Source: Nageia nagi (Eukaryota; Pinophyta). From it: a stretch of 64,000 bases of DNA. Where the stretch lies: assembly GCA_050084985.1 (NCBI GenBank), contig JBITNC010000001.1:141236001-141300000 (forward strand). The letters are read 5' to 3'. The translations under genes were made by a program, and so were the position numbers. Every line of letters begins with the position of its first letter. The first letter of the stretch is position 1. A model generated the notes under the pieces. The model saw nothing but the letters and a program-made list of their open reading frames with translations, was not told the DNA's origin and ran no database searches. Shown piece by piece: positions 1-10,707 of this stretch.

Positions 1-480
1 GCTTTTGAAGTTGAATGAGAAGGTAGGCTTGGATTCTAGGGCTTTGCATGATCAGCTATTAAAGCCAGGAGAGAATTTTAGGAGCCAAAACAAGGCATGA
101 GGAAAGATCTGGCCTCTGGCCTTCCAATGAGAATAAAGATTCAATACATGATTTGAAGGTAGTTGAGAAGGACAATAAAATAACACAAATTTCAGAAGAA
201 ATTGTGAAGTATATTGTAGATTTTGAGAGGCGTGCACTAGTGATCTCGATGAAGTCATAGGGGGCATAATGGATTGCGCTCACATCTCCTAAATTAGCAT
301 CACCTTCACAGCCTTTGCTTAGAGCGACTTTTTCAGAGTTTGGCTTGAGGCAGTTTGCTCGGTTGCCTATGAATCCAGCAATAACATTGTGATTAATCGC
401 TAGGGTAATGTATTTATCTATCATCATTATGGCTATAGGAGTAAAGATGAAAACCCATGTGGTATTTGGAATTGGAACAT
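1..480. other. Unassigned stretch left of the hAT element
   Basis: No gene can be assigned. On the plus strand, about 83-259 is open and reads like a decayed acidic coding segment, then breaks at stops near 259. A 122-residue minus-strand frame (59-427) also exists but has no recognisable domain. The missing first exon of the Agenet gene could lie here or further left, but nothing here resembles the start of an Agenet module. Confidence 0.3.
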
Positions 481-820
481 GGCTATTTGGATAGGTACAC
501 TACAAATACACCTTGAGTTGCACAAAACGTGGAAACGTTTCCAAGTTTCGGAAATGAGTACGCGTGGAAACGTGCCCCGCCCAAATGGGCATGAAATGTG
601 GAAATACTATATATATATATATATAAACAACATTTTAGAAGCATCACCATGTTTATCTTAAATACCATAGATGATTACATGATCCAAAATTAGCCTTTAT
701 ACATGGCTGGTCCTGGTACACATGAAATAAAACAGTCCTAAAGACATAACAGAGCTGGAAATGAAAAAAATTCAGAACTAAAGGCAGTCTGATCAGAATT
801 ACATATTATGATAATCAATC

Positions 821-3137
821 ATCCTCATCATCAAAAATTGAACAAGATGCTTGTTCAATAGATCCTGTGCATGCAATGGAAGAAGAGGCAGCTCCGCTTC
901 TGCTTGCAATTGCAACACTAGGATCACCAATGTCAACAGCAGCAAGAGAGAGATAATAAGCCTGGGTTCTTTAGATCCAATTCCCAATCTTTATGAGGCC
1001 CACTTGTATATTCTTCACCCCTATGAGACAGAAGACGTAGGTTGTTATGCACATATACAAGATCCTCAGCGTTCTGTGATCCCTACCTATTTCAATATAT
1101 GTAATAATAATTACATTACAATCATCTTCCATATAAATTTTAATACCAGTAGTTTCACATTAAAATTCATAGTTACACAAACTTAAAAATTTAAAATCCA
1201 AATTTCAAGTAAATTTTTAAATACTTGTTCCTCTTCACAAAATGAATCCAACCATAGCTGCTCCAATTCCTTTCGGCTGATGAAGAACTTGCCACTTGTG
1301 ATGGAATACGAGTGGCAATGTTTTGCTAATATACTCCACTTGCCCCATGACAAGTCCACCATTTAATTGGGTTCATAGTCCTCCTCTCAACTAAAGATGG
1401 TATGTTTGCAAAATCCTCCAAACCAGCAACAATAAAAGCAAATTCTTTCCTCACTTTAGTTTGTATATCAGCTAGAAACAACCTAAGGAAAGTCTTCTTT
1501 ACTCCAATTGCCACCTCCTTGTCGTTGTGCGGGGCCTTCCTCTTCCCATTACTTTGAGCAATGAGTTCTTCATCATAAAATCTTGGGATTAGAACATGTC
1601 CCAAATAGTGCTATGGAGTGTCAAATCCATTCCACCTCGTAACCATGATGGTCCTCAGCTGCTCTGCATAATCAATATTAACAAAATAAAGAGTACGAGC
1701 CTCTTGTGTAATAATGTCCATGGTTTTCTCAACCATGGTATCCATACCATCATAAACCTCTCCCAAGAAAGGTCTCTTTGTGTTTGCTTCTCGAAGAAGC
1801 TCAAAGAAAGGTGATGTGAACTTGATCAAGAAATCTATCTTGATCCACCAATCCTCATCAATCAAGGTCCTCCACACCATAGCTCCCCTCTCTGAATCTG
1901 ACTGTCTCCACTGAGCCCAAGTAGCACCCACCACCATACTCATCAATGCTGATTTCACATGAACAAGCCGCCTCAACATGATGACGTTTGAGGCATATCT
2001 TGTCTCAAAAATTTTGAACAACTTCAATTTGGAGTATTCTCAAAATATTGCTCGAGGCAAGTGATGGTTAGTTATGAATTTAATGATCTCCCTTGCTTTA
2101 CCTATGAGCTCCTTGATCCATTTAGTTTTAGACTCAATCTCTTCTAAAATCAAATATAATTTATGTACAATGCATGGAGTCCAAAAACTATGGTTGTATC
2201 TACTCTCAACAATCAAATCAGTAGCTTCGCAAATAGGTGCAATCAGCATCTTCGCAAATAGGTGCATTACCAGTGATAACTTGCACATCTTTACTTGGGC
2301 CTACTTGCTCAAGGATTAGGCTATCCTCCAGGCAAATTCAATCACATACTTTGGGGGTATATCCTGTAAGTCTTGGGGGTATATACCTCAAATCAGCCAA
2401 AATCAATCAAGTTGGACAAATCAGGGCCAAAGTCAGCTAGATTCAAGAAGCCATTACCAATCCGAGCTTATTCCACCAATTTCCAACTGATTCTATACGC
2501 AACCCAAAGATGATATACCCCCAGAGTTTGTAATTAATTTGGTTGGAGTATAGTCTCTCCATTCTCAATGCCAGAAATTAAAATTTCAGCAATAAAATTA
2601 GAATCTTTTACCTTCCCTGAACAATCTTCAGCTTTAAAAAAAATTGCTCCTGAAGGTGATGCTGCAATGATATTAACCAATGGCCTATGTCTTGTATTAG
2701 TCCATCCATCAGAAATAATACACCCCTGATATGCTCCATGAGTTTCAAATGGGTTTTAAAACATCTTCAAGAAGATTCTTCTCTTTGTTGAGCAAAGTAG
2801 TTCTAACTTTTTCATAATTTGGTCCTTTAAAACCTTGAGGGGTTGTGTTAATTGTCCTCACTATATCCTGCCAATAAGGGGATCGAACCACATTGAATGG
2901 AATGTCACAAGCATAGATGGCCCTTGCAACTCTAGTCTCTGCATCTCTCTTGGCTGCTGAATATTTGATTAATCTGTTGTCTTTGCTTTGTGGATTAGAG
3001 GTGGATATGTCATCTTAAAGTGCTACCTTCCTCTTCCTTGCCTCATGTACAATCCTCGGTTCACTATTAGTAGCCAAGCGAGTATTTCCACTTTGGCCAA
3101 TCTTGCTTCTTTGTTCTTTCAGACTTTGTGCATCATC
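821..3137 (-). pseudogene. hAT transposase, DUF659 to C-terminal dimerisation part (broken)
   Basis: Reading the minus strand from 3137 down, a DUF659-type region contains SDGWTNTRHRPLVN and ASPSGAIFFKAEDCSG (about 2740-2560). A helical region follows (2288-2040 and 2027-1611), then a WWTCHG motif near 1345 and SSSSAERNWS near 1250, the classic hAT dimerisation signature, and an acidic tail ending DDEDD near 825. Several frameshifts and stops separate these blocks, so no intact protein is made. It continues the BED part at 8086-8282 and was split from it by the LTR insertion. Transposases of this family excise and reinsert DNA elements in the nucleus. Confidence 0.8.
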
Positions 3138-4019
3138 TGTAATGTCCCTGTTTGCGAATTTTCAGTAATTCCAACAATTAACAAAGAAAATGCAAGAATA
3201 CACCCAATATGGACGGCAAAGAATCAAATCTGAATATTTATTGCTCAAAATGATGAAGTACAATGCTCAACAAGCGTTCAAAGGGCCTCTAGGGCTGGAC
3301 AAATACTACAAAAGTTCAAAATGCAGGAACTATGACCAAAATGGCTCAATGTCTAGCTTATTGGCCAGATTTGGTGTCTCTACAAGCTGAATATGTCTCT
3401 CCAAGCCTGACATCACACTTCTGAGGCTACAACTAAATACTAAAGGTCTTCATAGGAGCTTGATGAGGCTCCACAATTAGCAGGAGCTTGATGAGGTTGC
3501 ACAACTGGCAGGAGCTTGATGAGGCTCCATCAAAGGGCATGAAAGCTTTATGAGGCTTCCAATCTAATGAACAAGAGTGGCAATGGCCAAATCTAACAAG
3601 AGAAAGTTCAAATGTACAAAGATATCCTCTAACCATACATCCACCTCCCTAAATAGCTGGACGTCACCCCTAGGAGCTAGACGTCACACCTAGGGATGTC
3701 TCCCTGTCCCTTGTGATCTCCAAACTTGGATGTTGCATCCTTGGGCTCAAGAATCGGCTTTGGGATCCACAAAATCACTCCTAGATGTCATAAAAATATT
3801 TCTAATTTACTCAAGAAGGGAGATGTCCCACTTGGGGCTTACAATTCGGTCCATGGGACCCATAACTTTCCTATCCTTGAGAATTAAATTAAATAATGAA
3901 GCATTCCTACACTTGTTAAAAGAGGGGCTTACAAATAAAATATCTCCTAAATTACAAATGACTCCTAATTAATACAAAAATATATTTTAATTGTGTAATT
4001 CCCATTTTGGTACATCACA
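3138..4019 (-). repeat. 3' LTR of the Ty3 element
   Basis: This copy aligns along its whole length with 7233-8085 with scattered mismatches. It is about 29 bp longer, partly because a short unit around GGAGCTTGATGAGG is repeated three times near 3450-3530. Its outer end has mutated from GGGACATTACA to GGTACATCACA. A purine-rich tract on the minus strand just inside it (about 4020-4050) is the likely polypurine tract. Confidence 0.9.
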
Positions 4020-4092
4020 ATTTTGTCCTTCCTAAAATTGCTTTCCCTCAAGCAATTCCTGTATAAAAGGTACAAAATCTGGCCCTACATCA

Positions 4093-4815
4093 TTGTCATC
4101 TTTCATGTCTTGCAAATGTGCTCTTGTCAATGGAGAAGGGTGTGAAGGCCCCCTCCTCATTCCAAGATATACCTCCCAAATCGTTCTTACTGCTGTCCTT
4201 GTTATTCCAAATAAGGTGATGAAAGAAACAAACATAAATCTGACCCCAAGCACAGACTTTCTTGCTGTCCATATCAATCCAAACCAATTGATGAGAAGAA
4301 ATCTAATCCCAAACATAGACTTCGCCTATTCAACCAAGGAAGATATCTCACGCATGTACCTCTTCAATACACCAAGCGTGGCCCCAAGGATGAACCAAGA
4401 GATGTTTCTCCATCCAAACGTGTGTGCAGCTGTCATTTCTGTCCAAAATGCAGTCTCTGATGTTATAACAGCAGTCAATATGATTATCAAAATCCCCAAT
4501 GTCATCCATAAAGGAGCCTCAAAAGATGGACAAAGCTGTCCCACCGTGGTCCCCATGAAGGCAGTCATTTTTTGCCCATGTGAAGCAGTCTTGACCAGCC
4601 AACAAGAATCAGACCTGATTACTCTTTCTGTCAACGAGAAAACAGTCTTAACTGTCTCCTATATAGTCTTGGCTATTAACTTCACAGCAAAAGAGGTTAG
4701 CATGCAGAGTGTAGACAAGACAGTCCACAAAAATACGAAAAATGCTAAAAGCAATTTGTTTTTTGTTGTCCATAATGTCCTCAGTGCGATGCACTTAGTT
4801 GTAACCGCCCCATGA
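4093..4815 (+). other. Antisense 240-residue open frame inside the Ty3 element
   Basis: An uninterrupted plus-strand frame of 240 residues lies between the protease and the 3' LTR, opposite to the direction of gag. It is rich in Val, Ile and Asn with several Cys and no motif I recognise. The minus strand over the same bases is broken into short frames. Some plant Ty3 lineages carry extra or antisense ORFs in this interval, so it may be a true accessory ORF, or it may be a length accident. No function is proposed. Confidence 0.35.
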
Positions 4816-5222
4816 AATGTTAGAATAGGAGTCCAACACATTGTGGCATATTTCTCCTTATTAACCCAAATGGCCACTTAAAAAAAACAACTAGGTGTAG
4901 AAAATGGGATCGAATACCTTGTTATTCCAGCAGTAAGGGACAACCATGTTCCCAACTTCATCTTCATGGAGGGGGTTGCTGAAGTGTCCCTAGCATGGCC
5001 CATCAAGTGTGCTGCTGCCCATGATGACTTTACTTGCTCCTTCTTGCATGTGCAAGTCCCCAAACTCATCCCTTCTACTCTGTGGGAAGACATTTGAGGA
5101 AAGTTCTCCTTGATTCCCTTTAGTGTGACCTCCTTGCTGCTTCAGTTGAACCTCATTTACAACGTTTGATAGTTGGAATATATCTCCCCTAGAGAGTACA
5201 ACCATCGAACTCCAAGGATCAT

Positions 5223-6322
5223 CTAAGGAGTTGCCCCCATGAGGTAGACATAGAATTCTTCTCTCACTACATGATCTTCAATCCTCACGCCCAATTTTTT
5301 GACAATTGTATCACAAATGGTGATTACTCCATTTGTGTTGGCTACCCTGAATCCCTCAAATCCTTTCGTTGGAAGGTTCTTCTTGGCAACAAATTGTTCA
5401 TCAATGTAATTATGGGTTGCTCCCCCATCAATCAAGACCAACACTTCTCCTATGGCCTTGCCACACACCTTCAAGGTAAAAATTATAGAAACACCTCTTG
5501 AAATGATGGCCAATGTCCTTTTGTAGGTGCTTGTGTGTGGATGTCCATGTTCTGGTTGTTTTGGATCTAGATCTCCAAGCTCCAATTCTAGATTTGAATC
5601 TTCTTCATACGAGATCACCTCAATCAAGTGAACCCCCCCCTTTCCTAAACAACAGTGACCACATTCCCATGTATTCTTGCAATTGAAAGACAAATTCTTC
5701 CTTCTCAACTTGCTACGGGTCTCCTTATCCAAGGTCTTAGCATTCAAACCTTTCCCAAATTGCAACGAACTCTTCTCCATGCTCACACCTCCCTTTTGTG
5801 ATGGTCCAAATGTGGTGGATTTGGACGTGGACGTCAATTGGGTCTTCCCCATAGATGGTTCTAGCGTCAATGCTCTTTTGATGGCATCCTGGAGAGACGT
5901 GGGGCCAAAAGCTTTCACCATTCCTTTCAATGGTTCTTCTAACCCTTCCATGAACATGAACCTCACCCTCTTATCCGAGACGTTAGGCACCATAATTGCG
6001 ATTCGTTGGACTCAACAATATATGATTCCACATTCCCCTTTTTCTTCACTGTGGCCAGATCCTGAAAGTATTCATCTTCATCTTTATGATCAAATCGGTT
6101 GATGAGTCTCTTGCCAAATGCATTGAAAGATCTGATTGAGCCATGGCCTTGCGTGGTTAAACCATGGTACCGCCAATCATGTGCTACACCATCCAGATAT
6201 AGTGTGGCAAATTGAATCGCATCTTCTTCAAACATAGGGTTGAGGGTGAAGTATGTTTGTAGTATTTGCATCCATGCTTTAGCCGTTATCTTCTCTCCTC
6301 CATTGTACATGGGAACTTGCAT
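5223..6322 (-). pseudogene. Ty3/gypsy Gag capsid and aspartic protease (frameshifted)
   Basis: The first frame (6322-5963) holds a retrotransposon Gag domain with WMQILQTYFTLNP, ATLYLDGVAHDW and FGKRLINRF. A second frame (5993-5223, 256 residues) continues it. It has a degenerate zinc knuckle whose first Cys is Ser (SFNCKNTWECGHCCLGKG), then an acidic linker, then a retropepsin-like protease with VLIDGGATHNYIDEQF, keeping the catalytic Asp. The two frames overlap by about 30 bases, so one frameshift near 5963-5993 separates them. In active relatives the particle forms from Gag and the protease processes it. Here the protease frame stops and no reverse transcriptase follows. Confidence 0.85.
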
Positions 6323-6482
6323 TTTGCTTAGCCTCTGCTGTAGATTTCTCCTGTCTCCTCCATAATCCCCTACCTATGGGCATCCATCATCCATCTTCTT
6401 CCCCTTGATCCGTAGAAAACTCTCAAAATTCACGGTTAATTTGAATTATGAATCCATAGCTTGATCTGTTGGATAAGTGCAT

Positions 6483-7232
6483 TCAACTCCATGGAATCCA
6501 CATGACTTGGATCCCTTGCTTGTCTTTCCTACCGTTGTATAAACATGGGCCTAGATGGCCATTGTATGGGTGGTTGATCCAGCTCTTTGGACAACTCATG
6601 AGTAATGTAGCCCTGTGCAAGCCATGGAGCACTCCTAAAGTCTTTCTCCCTTGATAAAAAATCCATGAATCCTGGCTGTACTTGCGTGGTATAGGCTTGC
6701 ACATGTGGTAGGGAGCTCCATCCTCCCCTTGGACCCAGTCGATCTCCTTATTCATCCTCTTTCTTCGAATCTCTTTCTCTTGCGTACCCACATCTGTGGA
6801 GTGATGGTGCCCTAGGCTCCTTTTCTTGCCTAGCTTCCCTTGTTGAGCTAGATCTTTGGATAAAAGGTGTTCTCTCTTCCATTTTTGGTGAAGGTTCATG
6901 AGCTCTTCTTTCTTGGGTGTTTGAGAAGCATTATGAGAATACCAATTGTGTCAATAGATCAATCAACAAATCAAACCTCTCTTTACTTTCTTTTGAAGCC
7001 GGGCTGAGGGATCTTCTTTTAACCGGAGGTGTTTTTACTTCTCTTGCGTCTCATCTTCCTTCCAAGGGTTATTTCCTCCCTCTGTGTGTCCAACCATCTC
7101 CTCTTGAATCTCCTCCGAATTCTCCTCTTGATGGGGATTGGATTCTGGATCCATCCTCTCTCTTCTGAGAATGGATCTATTGTTAAAGCAAGGTGACTTC
7201 TCAGGCTGGCTAGATCTTAGCTTTGATACCAT
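6483..7232 (-). pseudogene. Gag leader and N-terminal region of the Ty3 element
   Basis: Minus-strand frames at 7232-7035 (65 residues from the ATG in the primer site) and 6899-6483 (138 residues) are rich in Lys, Arg, Glu and Gln, as expected of the N-terminal part of a plant Ty3 Gag. They are in different frames and separated by stops, so this part is decayed. It lies directly upstream of the recognisable capsid region. Assignment rests on position and composition rather than on a motif. Confidence 0.55.
7220..7231 (-). other. Primer binding site, initiator tRNA-Met type
   Basis: On the minus strand, TGGTATCAAAGC lies one base inside the 5' LTR. It differs from the usual plant tRNA-iMet site TGGTATCAGAGC at one position. 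The preceding A makes an ATG, and a frame reading MVSK runs on from it, so the gag reading frame appears to start inside the primer site. Confidence 0.85.
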
Positions 7233-8085
7233 TGTAATGTCCCTTTTTAGGAATTTTCAGTAATTTCAACAATTATCAAAGAAATGCTAGAATACACCCA
7301 ATATGGATGCCAAAGAATAAGATCTGAATATTTATTGCTCAAAATGATGAAGTTCAATGCTCAACAAGCATCCAAAGGGCCTCTAGGGTTGGACAAATAC
7401 CACAAAAGCTCATAATGCAAGAACTTTGACCAAAATGGCCCAAGGTTTGGCTTACTAGCTAGATCTGGTGTCTCTACAAGATGAATATGTATCTCCAAGC
7501 CTGACGTCACACTTCTGAGGTTGCAACTGAATACTGAAGGTCTTCATAGGAGCTTGATGAGGCTCCACAACTGGAAGGAGCTTGATGAGTTTCCATTGAA
7601 GGGCATGAAAGCTTGATGAGGTTTCCGATCTAGACAAAAAAAGTGGCAATGGCCAAATCTAACAAGAGAAAGTTCAAATGTGCAAAGATATCCTCCAACC
7701 ATGCATCCACCACCCTAAATAGTTGGACGCCACCCCTAGGAGATAGACGTCACACCTAGGGATGTCCCCTTGCACCTTGTGATCTCCAAACTTGGACCAT
7801 GCATCCTTGGGCTCAAGACTCAGTTTCGGGATCCATAAAATCACTCCTAGATGTCATAAAAATATTTCTAATTTACTCAAGGAGGGAGATGTCCCACTTG
7901 GGGCTCACAATTTGGTCCATGGGACCCATAACTTTTCTATCCTTGAGAATTAAATTAAATAATAAATCATTCCTACTCTTATTAAAAGAGGGGCTTACAA
8001 ATAAAATATCTCCTAAATTACAAATGACTCCTAATTAATACAAAAATATATTTTAATTGTGTAATTCCCATTTTGGGACATTACA
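7233..8085 (-). repeat. 5' LTR of the Ty3 element
   Basis: This 853-bp repeat has perfect inverted ends (TGTAATGTCCC and GGGACATTACA) and is followed on the minus strand by a tRNA primer site. It is better preserved at its ends than its partner at 3138-4019. Confidence 0.9.
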
Positions 8086-8282
8086 TCATCACTCTTAGCT
8101 TTGAATTTGGCCCTCTCTAGTGCATTTTTGGTGAATGAACAACTATCAATTTCTTGAGCCCCTTCATTCAAAATATGAGCTTTGACTCTTGTGTAAGAGC
8201 CCTTGTATGTCTTCCCATTGTCACATAGCTTGCACCTCCATTCCCATGAACCCCCACCAGGTAGTTGTTTGATCTTGTTCAC
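8086..8282 (-). pseudogene. hAT transposase N-terminal BED zinc finger part
   Basis: The minus-strand frame starts with ATG at 8282 and reads a BED-type finger: a tryptophan-rich WEWRCKLCDNG with the Cys pair, then YTRVKAHILNEG containing the His. BED fingers bind DNA at the N terminus of hAT transposases. The frame runs without a break into the LTR terminus at 8085, which shows the coding sequence was interrupted by that insertion. The protein resumes at 3137. The identity is supported by the matching downstream DUF659 and dimerisation motifs. Confidence 0.8.
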
Positions 8283-8490
8283 ATACTTCTAGAGAGGATA
8301 GTATTTTGCTTGCCTACCTGCTTGAGAAGCTCTTGGGGCTGGAGAAGAGCCACTGTGAGAAGCCATGATACCTGCAATAACAAAGAAAGTGTGAGGAAAG
8401 TGTTGGCTGCCATGAAACCTGCAATAGTTGAACTGTTGAAGCTTTCAAATCTCCAAACTCTTCTTCTTGTTGCTTCTGTTGTAGAAAACC

Positions 8491-8975
8491 ATTCTTCTTG
8501 CTTTTGGAAAAGTGAGGAATGATGAAATGAAATGTAATAGGGTTTGTTTTATGCATAGTAGTGTTTAGTTAAATGTTTCATGAGGTTAGAATGGGACCCA
8601 CGACTTTTAGAAGGAGAAAAAAATAAAAAAATTGATTTTTTAAGTGCCTTTACACCTGAAATGCTGGCATGAGAGGGGGAAACGTGTTTCCAAATTGGGA
8701 AACCCCTTTCCATCTCGGGAAACATGATTCTGAAACATGATTCTTCTTGCTTTTGGAAAAGTGAGGAACGATGAAATGAAATGAAATAGGGTTTGTTTTA
8801 TGCATAGTAGTGTTTAGTTAAATGTTTCATGAGGTTAGAATGGGACCCACAACTTTTAGGAGGAGGAAAAAATAAAAAAATTGATTTTTTAAGTGCCTTT
8901 ACGCTTGAAATGCCGGCATGAGAGGGGGAAATGTGTTTCCAAATTGGGAAACCCCTTTCCTACTCGGGAAACACG
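8491..8975. repeat. Tandem duplication, 249-bp period
   Basis: The segment beginning ATTCTTCTTGCTTTTGG at 8491 is repeated almost exactly from 8740, including its AT-rich core and the GGAAAC-rich tail. It covers the region just upstream of the hAT transposase start. The two copies differ at only a few bases, so the duplication is younger than most of the decay around it. Confidence 0.85.
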
Positions 8976-9554
8976 TTTTCAAATTCATAAAAGTTCACCG
9001 AAATGCAAACTGGCATTTTGTGCCAGTTTCAGCATTTTGGAGGGTTTCCGAAACGGAAACTCTCTCTGGGGGAATTTCCTGCAACATAGAAATAATCTTT
9101 CTTTTAGAAGTCTAGAAATGATATACAGGTCCAGCTATAGGTAACTAAAAGTCTATATCCAGTATTAAAAGATGGACCAATTTTCTGACAGTTAAATCTA
9201 ATTGGCAGTTCAAGAAAAATTTTAAAGTTCATTTATCACTTATTTTCTTATTGGATATTTGTTTTTCCATCTGTATATATTGTTTCTGGAATTAACTACC
9301 AATCAGCAGTTGCCATCACAAACAGAATGTCAATGTGATGGAGGTGTACATAATCTTGAAAAAGGTTTCTAAACAATCTGCTTCCAGAGAAGAAAATTAA
9401 AATATACTTCCATGGTTTTCATTGCTTTTTTAGAAAGTGAAATCAATGCCCTGGAACTCCTTTGCTTTAAGACGCATTCTATGTAGAGGTATAGATTCAT
9501 GATTCATCATCTTAGATATAGTCATCACTTAGAATGTGTTCTTGGTCTTTGCAG

Positions 9555-10707
9555 ATTCTAGATATTGAATGGAAAAATGGAAGAGCACAGTTCAGTGTTT
9601 CCTTCATAGATGAAAATGGCAAAAGTGAGTTAGCTTTCTCCCAAACAGTAGTTTATTTCTTTAAATGGTAATATGTTCTTTTTTTAAGTAGAGCTCTCCA
9701 TGATCATTTGGATCTTTCTTAAGAAGCATTTGATTTTAGTTGTTCAAATTATCATGTGTATAGAGAATTTTTTGTTTTTGTTAATGAATTTCTCTTTGAA
9801 GTTGGTAAAATTCTTAAGAAGCATTAAGCATAATCTCTTCTAATGTAAAGTTAAGTGCAGACAGGAACTCAGTTATTGAAGAAGATTACACCAAGGACAT
9901 GGCATTAGTTGAAAATGGTCCTTCCATTCGACCAAGACCGCCAACTATGGTCTATCATGTTTCAGAAATTGGTGGAAACGAAGTTCATCCTTTAGTTAAA
10001 GACAGCTGGCAAGCTGGGGATATGGTAGAAGTGCGTTATGGAAGTTATTGGATACCTGGAAGGGTAGTTGAGATATCGTGTATCAAAGAAAAAATGGTGG
10101 GTGTTTTTTTTTTTTGGTGAAAATGTGGATCATTTGGTGACGTATATATTTGTTATTTCAGTGTTTGAAATACTGTTGAGACTAGATATTACATTAGTGG
10201 GATCTTATGCTAAATGGGATTGTTTTAGATATATTTTTATGATGGCTCAAGTATCAAAGTTGATTCAAGCGTGGAGATCAGGGCACAGGTTAACTGGATA
10301 GGAAAGAGCTGGTTTCTTGTCAATAATGACACACCTCAGGTAAGTGAGGAAGTATCTATTACCATTAATGATGGTCAGTTTCGTTGCTTTATAATAAAAG
10401 TAAAACTGTTGATGGAATACTAGTAGTAGAAAGCGGTTAGTAGGTTACTTCTCGTCTTTCTTTTCCTGGTTAGGGAACATCACTCATCTTTTCTTTAAAC
10501 GCTAGTGTTAGTTGACATTTCTTTATGTTGATTGTTTAGGTGCATGGTGAAAGCAAATTCATGAAGAAATTTAAACCATATGTTGGTGAAGGCCTGTTGA
10601 GTCCAAACAGAGAAATGGTCACAGAATTTGTGAGAGACATTTCCACTGAACACCCTTCATTTGCAAGGGCAATCCAAAAAAAGTCTCTCAGGCGTAATGG
10701 CAAAATG
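9555..10707 (+). CDS. Exons 1-4 (visible): tandem Agenet/Tudor region
   Basis: The exons are 9555-9624, 9861-10096, 10229-10339 and 10540-10707. The first starts in mid-module with ILDIEWKNGRAQFSVSF and leads to SIRPRPP, the typical end of a plant Agenet module. The second module starts DSWQAGDMVEVRYGSYW and continues through IPGRVVEI, IYFYDGSS and VNWIGKSWFLV. The Lys/Arg-rich exon 4 links to B3. Splice phases are 1, 0 and 0. Exon 4 ends at ATG followed by GCAAGT, a GC-AG intron: the nearby GT at 10711 would break the frame. A preceding exon must exist because exon 1 enters in phase 0 without a start codon. Confidence 0.8.

Larger units (their letters stand above)
3138..8085 (-). mobile_element. 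Non-autonomous Ty3/gypsy LTR retrotransposon (gag-protease only)
   Basis: Two long direct repeats bound the element. The right copy begins TGTAATGTCCC and ends with its inverted complement GGGACATTACA; the left copy has the same start and a slightly mutated end. TCATC flanks both sides (3133-3137 and 8086-8090), a perfect 5-bp target-site duplication. Transcription is on the minus strand: 5' LTR 7233-8085, primer site 7220-7231, gag and protease, then about 1.2 kb without reverse transcriptase or integrase, then the 3' LTR. At 4.95 kb it is too short for a full pol, so it must have relied on enzymes from other elements. It inserted into the hAT transposase and is therefore younger than it. 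Confidence 0.92.
490..9085 (-). mobile_element. hAT DNA transposon, degenerate, with nested LTR element
   Basis: A minus-strand transposase of the hAT superfamily is flanked on both sides by short GGAAAC/GTTTCC-rich subterminal repeats (about 525-600 on the left, about 8685-9065 on the right), as is usual for hAT ends. The limits are approximate because no clean terminal inverted repeat or 8-bp target duplication could be fixed by eye. About 4.95 kb of the span is a later Ty3 insertion at 3138-8085. The element lies directly upstream of the first visible exon of the Agenet gene, so it probably sits in an intron or the promoter of that gene. The family call is strong; the boundaries are weak. 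Confidence 0.75.

Noticed and set aside
59-427. 122-residue minus-strand ORF as a gene
   Set aside because: No domain, no supporting context, and the opposite strand looks more protein-like in part.
606-627. (AT)n run as a regulatory site
   Set aside because: A simple microsatellite in the hAT end. Nothing links it to a promoter.
633-9110. TTTTAGAAG at 633-641 and 9102-9110 as a target-site duplication of the hAT element
   Set aside because: The sequences just inside the two copies are not inverted repeats of each other, so the match is probably chance.
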